A stretch of 64,000 bases of DNA, taken from Microcoleus sp. FACHB-1515. Its GTDB lineage: Bacteria; Cyanobacteriota; Cyanobacteriia; Elainellales; Elainellaceae. This document shows positions 45,442 through 53,186 of the stretch, in pieces. The notes below the pieces were generated by a model. That model was not told where the DNA came from and did not search any database. It saw only the letters and a program-made list of their open reading frames with translations. A program made the translations under genes and the position numbers. Position 1 is the first letter of the stretch, and each line of letters opens with the position of its first letter. Location of the stretch: contig NZ_JACJPO010000018.1 in NCBI RefSeq assembly GCF_014696105.1, positions 1-64,000 of the forward strand, given 5' to 3'.

Positions 45442-46173
45442 TTAGCGCGATGCATAGAGCGAAGCAGCCTTGCGACGAGGCGGATCAAACAGCAGATCCG
45501 GGCGCGTCCGCCACACATAGCTCACGGCCAGCAGGGTAATAATTGCTTCGCCAATGCCGATCAGCGCGTGCCAAAACGCCATTGCCGAGAGCGCAACGGG
45601 CAAGGCGATCGTGCCAGAAAGCGCAAGCTGAAATGCACAGACGATCGCAGCGATGAAGACGCTCGACCAAGCAGCGACCGCAACGCCTGCTGCCATGCCG
45701 CGCCACGAGTTGAACCCGATCGCACTGCGAACGGCTTTGTAGAGGTAGTAGCCGCCAAACGTGCCGATCAAGCCCATGTCCACGATGTTTGCACCCAGCA
45801 CGGTCAAGCCGCCGTCTTGAAACAGCGTGGCCTGCACGATAAATACAACGGTCATCACCAGCGAGCCTGCCCAAGGGCCAAGCAGCACTCCGGCCAGCGT
45901 GCCACCGAGCAAATGGCCGGATGTGCCGCCGGGAATCGGAAAATTAATCATCTGGGCAGCAAAAATAAAAGCGGCGCAAACGCCCATCAGCGGCACGGCA
46001 CGCTCTTGATATTCCGACTGGACACGCTTGAGCGAAAGGGCGATCAAGGCGATCGCGATCACCCAGCAGATCAAGCTCACAGGCAAGCTCAAATATCCGT
46101 CTGGAATGTGTAGCGCCAGATGCGGCTGAAGTAAAAAGCTATCCGAAATGGTTGAAGCAGTCATTTTAAGCAT
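45442..46173 (-). CDS. cbiM: Cobalt/nickel ECF transporter substrate subunit CbiM
   Basis: CbiM binds and translocates Co2+ or Ni2+. The family marker HIPDGYLSLPVSL is present, but about 23-30 residues inside the frame instead of at residue 2. Other motifs are NFPIPGGTSGHLLGG, LFQDGGLTVLGANIVDMG and HALIGIGEAIIT, with about six to seven membrane helices. The known metal site uses the N-terminal Met-His, so this form would need N-terminal cleavage after ALA-like residues (LQPHLAL) or a different binding mode. Starts at 46173 and 46164 are both possible. No cobalamin riboswitch is seen upstream, so metal choice (Co or Ni) is open. Confidence 0.9.
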   Translation of the reverse strand: MLKMTASTISDSFLLQPHLALHIPDGYLSLPVSLICWVIAIALIALSLKRVQSEYQERAVPLMGVCAAFIFAAQMINFPIPGGTSGHLLGGTLAGVLLGPWAGSLVMTVVFIVQATLFQDGGLTVLGANIVDMGLIGTFGGYYLYKAVRSAIGFNSWRGMAAGVAVAAWSSVFIAAIVCAFQLALSGTIALPVALSAMAFWHALIGIGEAIITLLAVSYVWRTRPDLLFDPPRRKAASLYASR

Positions 46174-46434
46174 GGTTTTTGACGAACGAGCGAAGCACAA
46201 CGCTTACGCCTTAGTACACTGATTTCACTTTGACAATTCAATGCTGGTAGGGGGGATTTTGGCCGAAATTTAATGCGAATTAAAGGAATTTGCGGTTTTG
46301 AATCGAGCGATTGCCCTGAAATTGCGATCGACAAGCTGTAAGGTCTGGCAGCACATCGATGGGCAACCGATTCCATTGCGACTGGCAGTTGTTGATAGAA
46401 TCAACCATTGACCTCACACACAAAGCTCGAAGTT

Positions 46435-47571
46435 ATGAATCTAGCGACGATCGCTGCAAAGCGCGGCGCATTGCAGGCCGCGAGTTTGTTGCTCATGGGG
46501 GGTGCGATCGCCCTGCCGCTGCCCGCTGCCGCGCTGCCCGTCTTGATGGCGCAGGCACAGCCGAACAATCCGCGCTTGAACGAACTGCTTAGGCAGGGGC
46601 GTGAACAGGTGGATGCAGGCAATGTGACAGGCGCGATCGCCCTTTACGAAGAAGCCGCGACGCTTGCGCCCAACAACGCCCGCATTTTTTCCGGCATTGG
46701 CTTTTTGCAAGCTCGGCAGGGCAATCATCGCGCTGCCGTCACCGCCTTTGAGCGAGCCGTGCAGCTTGACGCCAACAACGCCGCTTTCTACTATGCCTTG
46801 GGCTTTAGCCGTGCCAACCTCGACGACAATGCGGGAGCCGCCCAAGCCTATCGTCGCGCAACGGAACTTGACAGCAACAACGTTCAAGCGTTTCTTGGCC
46901 TCGGTGTTGTGCTGTCGCGTCAAGGTGATTTTGAGGGAGCCGTCCGTGCCTACCAGCAAGTTGCCACTCGTCAGCCCAACAACGCGCAGATTCAAGAAGC
47001 GATCGGAACTGCCTACCTCCAGCAACAGCGCTATCCCCAAGCCGTCACTGCCCTTCAGCAAGCCGCAAGACTAGCGCCGCGCGATGGTGACGTACAGCTT
47101 AATTTGGCGATCGCGCTGCTCAATTCCGGCAATCAAACTGAGGGACTTGCGGCAATGGAGCGAGCCGCCGCCCTCGAACCGCGCAACGGCCAGATTTACC
47201 TGAAAATGGGCGATATCTTTCGGGCACAGGGCAACGCCGAGCGCGCCCTCGCTGCCTACCAGCGAGCCGTTGGCCTCCAGCCGAATTTGATCGAGGCGCA
47301 TCAAGCAATGGGTGAACTGCTGCTAGAGCGCGAAGATTATTTGCGGGCGATCGTTACCTACCGCGAAGTTGTTGAACTTGCACCGCAAGATGCCGACGCG
47401 CATTTTCAGCTTGGCGTTGCCTTGCAAGGCCGCAATCGCGATGAAGAAGCGGTTGCCGCCTACCAAGCAGCGCGAGACCTCTATGAGCAGCAAGGCAACA
47501 CGGCTGGCGTGGAACGCACGAGAGAAGCGCTGCGCGAACTTAGCCCAAACCGTTCGCGTCCGGGAGATTAA
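46435..47571 (+). CDS. Exported TPR-repeat protein
   Basis: This 378-residue protein starts with a signal peptide (SLLLMGGAIALPLPAAALPV, probable cleavage near AAA-LP or AQA-QP) and then has about eight to nine TPR units. Examples are NVTGAIALYEEAATLAPNN, NHRAAVTAFERAVQLDANN and NAERALAAYQRAVGLQPN. It is probably periplasmic or tied to the outer membrane and acts as a scaffold. ATG 46435 gives the signal peptide directly; the frame is open from 46408. Confidence 0.87.
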   Translation: MNLATIAAKRGALQAASLLLMGGAIALPLPAAALPVLMAQAQPNNPRLNELLRQGREQVDAGNVTGAIALYEEAATLAPNNARIFSGIGFLQARQGNHRAAVTAFERAVQLDANNAAFYYALGFSRANLDDNAGAAQAYRRATELDSNNVQAFLGLGVVLSRQGDFEGAVRAYQQVATRQPNNAQIQEAIGTAYLQQQRYPQAVTALQQAARLAPRDGDVQLNLAIALLNSGNQTEGLAAMERAAALEPRNGQIYLKMGDIFRAQGNAERALAAYQRAVGLQPNLIEAHQAMGELLLEREDYLRAIVTYREVVELAPQDADAHFQLGVALQGRNRDEEAVAAYQAARDLYEQQGNTAGVERTREALRELSPNRSRPGD

Positions 47572-47720
47572 TTTAACGTTTGCGATCGCTCATCCGGGAA
47601 CCGATGCGGCTATGGTGTTTTCTCAGGGAAACATGAGTGTGTTTTGGTGTTCAAGATTCGCAATCAGCCGCCCATCTTCGACGCCCGACACCCGACACCC
47701 ATCACTGAGGGATTCAGGCT

Positions 47721-49688
47721 ATGGCAAAGCAACAGAAACAGCGCCACTACAGCGATTGGCCGTTTCGCTGGGATCACAAAAGGCCAGAAACGATTCAAAA
47801 CGATCGCCGCTGGCTCGAATCGATCGTCCGCAATGCCGCACCATTTTCCGACTGGTGGACGAAAGCGCGGATTGTTCAGCTTGCTTATCCGCTGCCGCCA
47901 AACACCAGACCGCAAACGCTTTATGAGCTTCCTGTTTATGGCGGCATCACTTCCGAAGCGGAAATTGCGCTTGCCCTGCGGGGATGCTGCGATCTGCTAG
48001 ACGAATATCCAGAGTTTGCCCGTCAGGTCGATGAAAACTATGTGATCGAAACGCTCAACGCCTGGAAAACCAAGCAGTTTTCGCTGGCGATCGGACGCAA
48101 TTTCGATTTGTATGCACACCGTCAGTTTCCCAATGTGTTTCTGGCGGTCAGCACGGCTCCGGTTTCGCTGAATGTCGATCGCATCCTGCCGCCGATTGAC
48201 CAGTTTCGCCCCTTGTTCAACATCGATGAACTCGCGGCCATTCTGCGCGATCGCGACATTCAGCGCGTCACGCTGCGGACGCACGGCTATTCCAATCCGG
48301 CCAAAAGCTTCTACGCCAATTTCGATCGCGAAGCAACCGCGCTGAACCAGCACGACTCGGCCACCCACGATCGCACGCTGCAACCGGATCACTGCTACAT
48401 TGGCTATCACTGGCCGAGCGAAAAGCCGATCGTCAGTCCGGGTTTGTGGGCGGACTATCGCAATGTCGGCATTTTGCTGAAATTTTTGTTTGTCCTCAGC
48501 GGCTTGGCAGGCATTGTCGGCACGCTGCTCTACGTCTTTTTGCGGCTGATCGGCTTGCCGCTGCTCAATTGGATTGGCAAAATTCCCGCCGTCGAAAGCT
48601 ACTTCAGCGCCACCAATTTTTGGGAAACAGCGGCTTTGGCCGTGCGCGGCTACTGGCTGATTCCCACTGTCTTCATGCTGTGGGTGCTGGCGTTTTTGAT
48701 GCTGCGAATTGTCGTTTACCAGCGCGATCGCTATCGTGCCATTCACTATGGCGCACCGGATCTAGCCGAATTTTTCTGGCGGCTCGATCGCAGTTTTCGC
48801 AACTATGCCAGCCAGCGCAAAGAACCGATCTCTGGTGAAGTTGTTCGGCCACGTGAACTGGTGACGGTGAATTTGGTGGGGCACAGCATGGGCGCGCTGG
48901 TGCTGGTGAACGTGCTGCGAATTTTGTCCGATCGCTTTGGCAAAGACGACATCGGCTCACTCAAACCGGATACGGAACTTGCGCCCGGTCGCGATCCGGT
49001 GGAGAAGATGGGGCGCTATTTGCTGCTCGACAAGCTGATTTTGGCTTCGCCCGATATTCCGCTGGAATTTTTGCGCGAAGGGCGAAACAACTATGTGCGA
49101 TCGGCAATGCGCCGCTGTCGCCGGATCTACTTAATGTCGAGCGATCGCGACATCGTTTTGCGCTACCTGTCCACAGTGGGCAACTGGTTCGGCGAACCGA
49201 GTATGCAAATGGCCGGATTGCGACTGGGCAACGTTTACCTGAAGCGCCTAAAAAATGCTGACCTGCCGTTCCGTCCCTACATCCGCATCATGCTTCACTC
49301 TGAGCGGGCAGTGCGGCCTACTTCGTCTTACGAACTGTTCTTAAAATTCAACTACCTCGACTGTTCGCGCATGGGCGGCGGCAAAGCCAGCGGCGGCGTG
49401 AACGTCGTCCCACTGCCGATGAATCACATCACTGCTCTGCCGATCGACTTGATCAACACGCTGTTCTATCTGCTCGGTCTGAGCAAGCTCGATGTTCACG
49501 GCGGCTATTTTCAAACGCAAACGCGATCGTTCCAGATCTTCAAGTTTCTGCTGACGGCCAACACCCTCAAAGATGAAGAAATTCGCGCCGAAATCGATCG
49601 CATCAAAGGTCAGCAAATTCGCTTTTTGCCCAGCCAGCGGTGGGAAATGCCTGCGGTGTCTCAGCCTGTAGACGGCGGCGAAGGATAG
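47721..49688 (+). CDS. Membrane alpha/beta hydrolase of unknown function
   Basis: This 655-residue protein has two or three membrane helices in its middle (about residues 250-285 and 305-340) and a following alpha/beta-hydrolase region. The nucleophile elbow reads VNLVGHSMGALVLVNVL (GxSxG, Ser near residue 392). N-terminal to the helices is a conserved soluble domain with a TLRTHGYSNPAKSFYANFD segment that itself resembles the first strand of a hydrolase (oxyanion H-G). The membrane helices thus appear inserted into the hydrolase fold. The catalytic acid and His cannot be assigned surely; HITALP and ASPDIP are candidates. It resembles DUF900-type hydrolases. No linked genes hint at a substrate. 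Confidence 0.7.
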   Translation: MAKQQKQRHYSDWPFRWDHKRPETIQNDRRWLESIVRNAAPFSDWWTKARIVQLAYPLPPNTRPQTLYELPVYGGITSEAEIALALRGCCDLLDEYPEFARQVDENYVIETLNAWKTKQFSLAIGRNFDLYAHRQFPNVFLAVSTAPVSLNVDRILPPIDQFRPLFNIDELAAILRDRDIQRVTLRTHGYSNPAKSFYANFDREATALNQHDSATHDRTLQPDHCYIGYHWPSEKPIVSPGLWADYRNVGILLKFLFVLSGLAGIVGTLLYVFLRLIGLPLLNWIGKIPAVESYFSATNFWETAALAVRGYWLIPTVFMLWVLAFLMLRIVVYQRDRYRAIHYGAPDLAEFFWRLDRSFRNYASQRKEPISGEVVRPRELVTVNLVGHSMGALVLVNVLRILSDRFGKDDIGSLKPDTELAPGRDPVEKMGRYLLLDKLILASPDIPLEFLREGRNNYVRSAMRRCRRIYLMSSDRDIVLRYLSTVGNWFGEPSMQMAGLRLGNVYLKRLKNADLPFRPYIRIMLHSERAVRPTSSYELFLKFNYLDCSRMGGGKASGGVNVVPLPMNHITALPIDLINTLFYLLGLSKLDVHGGYFQTQTRSFQIFKFLLTANTLKDEEIRAEIDRIKGQQIRFLPSQRWEMPAVSQPVDGGEG

Positions 49689-50116
49689 CCAACGAGCGAT
49701 CGCTCCAGTCCAGGCCGCCTAAGAGAAGGCTTTGACATTCGATGGGCAATGGTTCGATGGGCAATGGATGGAAATGATTTGAGCGTTGATCCGGGCGATC
49801 GACGCTCAAATTTTTTGGAGCCTGTGGCAAACAAATCTTTATCTTGAATTTACAAGCGCTCTGAACCCGTAAAAGTTCCGTGAAATTGCGGAAAACGTCT
49901 ATTAAATCTTCACGGTTTAAGACAAACTCTACAAGGGATTATTGACCCGCCTGCTCTGCGATCGAATTTGTCCATTGCAGAGGGCATGTACTGATCCCAC
50001 AAGCAACCAACTCGATCGCCGCTCAAACGAGTCTTTTGAGAAACTTTTGTCTGCTTGAGCGCAGCCAAGCTAGCGCCAACGCCGACTTTCTATCCTTATC
50101 CCCTGTGTAACCCGAT
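49689..50116. other. Intergenic region with terminator and tandem 15-mer
   Basis: The first half holds a tandem 15-mer TTCGATGGGCAATGG (49738-49752 and 49753-49767) and an intrinsic terminator at 49778-49816. The second half (49817-50116) shows no gene or RNA that I recognise and probably carries the promoter of the lectin/RTX gene. Confidence 0.6.
49778..49816 (+). terminator. Intrinsic terminator of the hydrolase gene
   Basis: TTTGAGCGT (49778-49786) pairs with ACGCTCAAA (49802-49810), with a 15-base loop and a following run of six Ts (49811-49816). It is 90 bp after the stop codon of the alpha/beta hydrolase gene. Confidence 0.8.
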
Positions 50117-51379
50117 ATGGCGACAAACAATATTCTCACCCTGACGAACGACGAATTTTCTCAATCATCGCTAGTGCTTTTCACCAAGCCAGTTCCTTCA
50201 AATCAAGGCTTGTCCATCAATTTTGATTTCTACGCCTATGGCGGAAGTGGCGGCGACGGCATCAGCTTTATTTTGCTCGATGGGTCGCAGTCGCCCGTTC
50301 AGCCCGGTGGCTTTGGTGGCTCTTTGGGCTATGCTCAACGAGCCACTGAAGGAGATGCCGCACCTGGAATTGCAGGGGGCTATCTTGGCATTGGTTTTGA
50401 TGAATTTGGGTTCTTTTCGGCAGAGGCAGAAGGGCGCGTTGGCGGCATGGGTGGGCAGGCCGATTCGATCGCCGTGCGCGGCAGTGCTGCCACCAACTAC
50501 GCTTTCCTGACCGGAACCGGATCGCTACAGCCGTTTGGCATCAGCCTTGACAACATTGCGCCAAACGCCAATCGCAACAACTCGCGGCGACGGGCACAGG
50601 TAGACCTGACTCCGACTGGCCTGCTTTCGGTGCGAGTCGATTTCAACGGCGACAACGACTTTGACGACCCCAGAGAACTGGCGATCGATTCGTTCAACGT
50701 GGTCAATGTCAACGGTGCGCTGCCAAGCCGCTTCAAGTTTGGCTTTGCCGCTTCAACAGGTGCAAGCACCAACGTTCACGAAATCGGCAACTTTCAGGTA
50801 AGAACAGCAGCAGGCACGCCGATCGCGGGCGAGTTTCGCGACAGCCTACAAGTAGGCGGCGACAGCGACGATCAGCTTGTTGGTGACAATCAAGACGATG
50901 TGTTGACAGGCGGCGACGGCAGAGACACTAGCACAGGCAACGGAGGAGCCGATCGCTTCTTGTTCTCTGGCACAACCAAAGCCGCCGCCTTGCGTACCTC
51001 CACCTTTCGATCGCTCGATCAAATCACGGACTTTACCTTTTCCGAGGGCGATCGCTTTCAGCTTGACTTTGACAATAATCTCAGCACGCGAAATCTGCCG
51101 CGCCGCCTGTACAACGCCGGAGAACGGAGGGGCAACCTGCGTAGAGCCGCTCAGTCTGCTTATGCAGATTTGCTGCCGAACCGCAGAGGCAATCAGTCGC
51201 TCAAGCCGAATGAAGCCGTCTTCTTCCGAAATGGCAGCCGCACCTACCTATCTGTGAATGATGACAAGGCAGGCTTTTCGCCCCGAAACGATCTGCTCGT
51301 CGACGTCACGGGCATTCAGTTTTTCGGCAGAGATGCTCAGCGCGTCGGTACGCTGTCACGCACACGTTATTTTGCATAG
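50117..51379 (+). CDS. L-type-lectin-like protein with RTX calcium-binding repeats
   Basis: This 420-residue protein has no Sec signal peptide. Residues about 5-235 look like a legume/L-type lectin domain, with GGSGGDGISFILLDGS, GGYLGIGFDEFGFF and a final strand KFGFAASTGASTNVHEIGNF. Residues about 250-285 carry two or three RTX nonapeptides (GGDSDDQLVGDNQDDVLTGG). The remainder (FRSLDQITDFTFSEGDRFQL, then NEAVFFRNGSRTYLSVNDD) resembles the C-terminal part of serralysin-type and cyanobacterial RTX proteins, which directs type I secretion. It is probably an exported carbohydrate-binding surface protein. No type I secretion genes are adjacent. Confidence 0.8.
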   Translation: MATNNILTLTNDEFSQSSLVLFTKPVPSNQGLSINFDFYAYGGSGGDGISFILLDGSQSPVQPGGFGGSLGYAQRATEGDAAPGIAGGYLGIGFDEFGFFSAEAEGRVGGMGGQADSIAVRGSAATNYAFLTGTGSLQPFGISLDNIAPNANRNNSRRRAQVDLTPTGLLSVRVDFNGDNDFDDPRELAIDSFNVVNVNGALPSRFKFGFAASTGASTNVHEIGNFQVRTAAGTPIAGEFRDSLQVGGDSDDQLVGDNQDDVLTGGDGRDTSTGNGGADRFLFSGTTKAAALRTSTFRSLDQITDFTFSEGDRFQLDFDNNLSTRNLPRRLYNAGERRGNLRRAAQSAYADLLPNRRGNQSLKPNEAVFFRNGSRTYLSVNDDKAGFSPRNDLLVDVTGIQFFGRDAQRVGTLSRTRYFA

Positions 51380-51408
51380 GACGAGTCTTCCGGGAAGATC
51401 TCGGTGAC

Positions 51409-51446
51409 GGCGGACTGAGGGTTGAATCAAGCAACCTCAGTCCGCC
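51409..51446 (+). terminator. Strong hairpin after the lectin/RTX gene
   Basis: GGCGGACTGAGG (51409-51420) pairs perfectly with CCTCAGTCCGCC (51435-51446) over a 14-base loop, 30 bp after the stop codon. The T-run is weak (GCGCTTTATTC), so it may act as a terminator or as a 3'-end stabiliser. Confidence 0.65.
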
Positions 51447-51637
51447 GCGCTTTATTCATCACAAAACATCAAAAAGGAACGAGCGATCGACTCCATTCAA
51501 AAGTGCGATCGCCATTTTTCTATTAACAAGGAAATTGCGGCTTGCAAAGCTACCTGCGATACATCACGATCGCGGTGGCGCGGTTAAGCTTAAACGTTTA
51601 TGGGTTGTAGTAGATTGACCCAAGCCAGCAAGCTCCT

Positions 51638-52678
51638 ATGACTGTTTTTCGTTCGGCCTCTGTCCAAAAAGCATCAACCTTGGCGGAGCACTACTATACG
51701 TCGCCAGAAATTTTTGAGCAAGAAACTCAGCGCATCTTTCACAATCACTGGATCTGCGTCGGTCGTGGCGAGCAGATTGTTGATGTAGGAGATTATTTTC
51801 TCGCTCAAATTGGCGCAGAAAATCTCATTATTTTGCGCGATGCTCAAGGATGTGCTCGCGCCTTCTTCAATGTCTGTCGTCATCGCCGCACGCGCCTGTG
51901 CCAATCGCCGCACGGCCAGCTTGGTGAAATGATTTGCTGTACTCATCACGGCTGGCGATATAGCCTGGAAGGACAACTGCGATCGGCGCGTCGTGAAAGC
52001 GTTCCGGCAGAAGAAAGTGCGCTGTTTGCTTGTGCGCTGTATGAATGGGAAGGATTTCTTTGGGTGAATCTTGCACCCAATCCAGTGCCGTTCACGCAAA
52101 CGGTTTCGCCACTGCTTAGTCAGTTCGCGCCTTGGCGACTTGCCAGTTTGCGCGTGGTCGAGCAAATTACCGATGAGGTGCAGGCCAACTGGAAGCTGAT
52201 TTTTCAAGCCTACTGCGATCGCTATCTCTACACGCCGACCGCCAATCGATCGCCCAGCTTGAGTGCAGGCGCATTTCTGGGCGCATCGCAAGCGATCGAT
52301 CGCGATGTGCTGCCGCTGCCCGGACTGCGCGGCGAACAAGGCAATCGCGCCTACTACTACTCTTTATTTCCCACAATGCTGCTGAGTTTATATCCCAGCC
52401 ATGCGATCGCCCTGCGGCTATATCCCCAAGCGGCTGATCGCACGCGCATTGTCTGCGAGTGGCTGAGCGATCGATCGGCCATGAGCGCGGTGGCGATGGA
52501 AACCTGGAAGCGAAATCATCGTCAAGCTTGGTTTGGCTGTGAACAAATGCAGCGTCGGCACACCGCCCGATCGATGCACGCCAACGGTTTGACTGCTTTC
52601 GATCGCGAATATCTGCGGGTGCTGGGCGCTTCAGCTTTCGGTTTGCCGCAAAACTACGCTTGGCAGCAGGGACACTGA
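51638..52678 (+). CDS. Rieske 2Fe-2S protein with altered oxygenase iron site
   Basis: This 346-residue protein has the layout of the alpha subunit of aromatic-ring-hydroxylating oxygenases. The Rieske cluster ligands are complete: Cys80-x-His82 and Cys101-x-x-His104 in CTHHGW. In the catalytic domain the conserved N-W-K (184-186) is present. But the segment that should read E-N-Y-x-E-C-Y-H-x4-H reads QAYCDRYLYTPTA: the two iron-binding His positions are Leu197 and Ala202. The protein can probably carry an electron through its Rieske centre but not bind the mononuclear iron in the usual way. The start (ATG 51638) fits relatives. No reductase gene is adjacent. Confidence 0.85.
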   Translation: MTVFRSASVQKASTLAEHYYTSPEIFEQETQRIFHNHWICVGRGEQIVDVGDYFLAQIGAENLIILRDAQGCARAFFNVCRHRRTRLCQSPHGQLGEMICCTHHGWRYSLEGQLRSARRESVPAEESALFACALYEWEGFLWVNLAPNPVPFTQTVSPLLSQFAPWRLASLRVVEQITDEVQANWKLIFQAYCDRYLYTPTANRSPSLSAGAFLGASQAIDRDVLPLPGLRGEQGNRAYYYSLFPTMLLSLYPSHAIALRLYPQAADRTRIVCEWLSDRSAMSAVAMETWKRNHRQAWFGCEQMQRRHTARSMHANGLTAFDREYLRVLGASAFGLPQNYAWQQGH

Positions 52679-52887
52679 AAAAATCGGCACAAGGTGGCAC
52701 AAGCGATCGCTTGATCTCTCGCACACTGAATTCAGCGTTTAACTGTCTTTTTGCCCTGTCGCTTTTAGCGGCGGGCATTTTATTTTGAGGCTGGTGAGTT
52801 TGAAGCGATCGCCCGTGTAAATTCGACAATCCACAAATCTTAATCTTTCTTCAAGGTAGAATACTGAAGAAAGTCTTAAGAAATTCG

Positions 52888-53166
52888 ATGCAGACGGATT
52901 ATTACGGGATTTCGATCGCTTCGACTCAGTTCGCTTCTGGCTGGCGCTGGCAGGTCGCCCTGCCGATCGGCTCTAGCTTCACGTCCGACGAAAGCTTTCC
53001 GACCGCAGAGCAAGCGCTGTATGAAGGCCATCATTGGCTGCGTGTCAAATCTGCCTTCAGCGCATTGAACCGCAGCCTGTCGGAAATTTGCGCGAGCGGC
53101 AGAATCAACCAGCAAGAATACGGCGCGTTGATGCAGTCGTTCTTGCTGTTGACCAAACACGAATAG
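52888..53166 (+). CDS. Small conserved cyanobacterial protein, function unknown
   Basis: This 92-residue protein of unknown function opens with YYGISIASTQFASGWRWQVA, continues with SFPTAEQALYEGHHWL and ends RINQQEYGALMQSFLLL. The plan (GW-x-V strand, S/T-x-x-E/Q-A helix, short tail with EY or EW) is like that of the small protein at 16173. It is convergent with mfd (20 bp gap). Confidence 0.65.
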   Translation: MQTDYYGISIASTQFASGWRWQVALPIGSSFTSDESFPTAEQALYEGHHWLRVKSAFSALNRSLSEICASGRINQQEYGALMQSFLLLTKHE

Positions 53167-53186
53167 CCGCTGTTGGATCGATCGCC

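Noticed and set aside
46174-46434. Cobalamin riboswitch upstream of cbiM
   Set aside because: The core GCCCGCAACTG-type box and flanking elements found before hupE are absent here.
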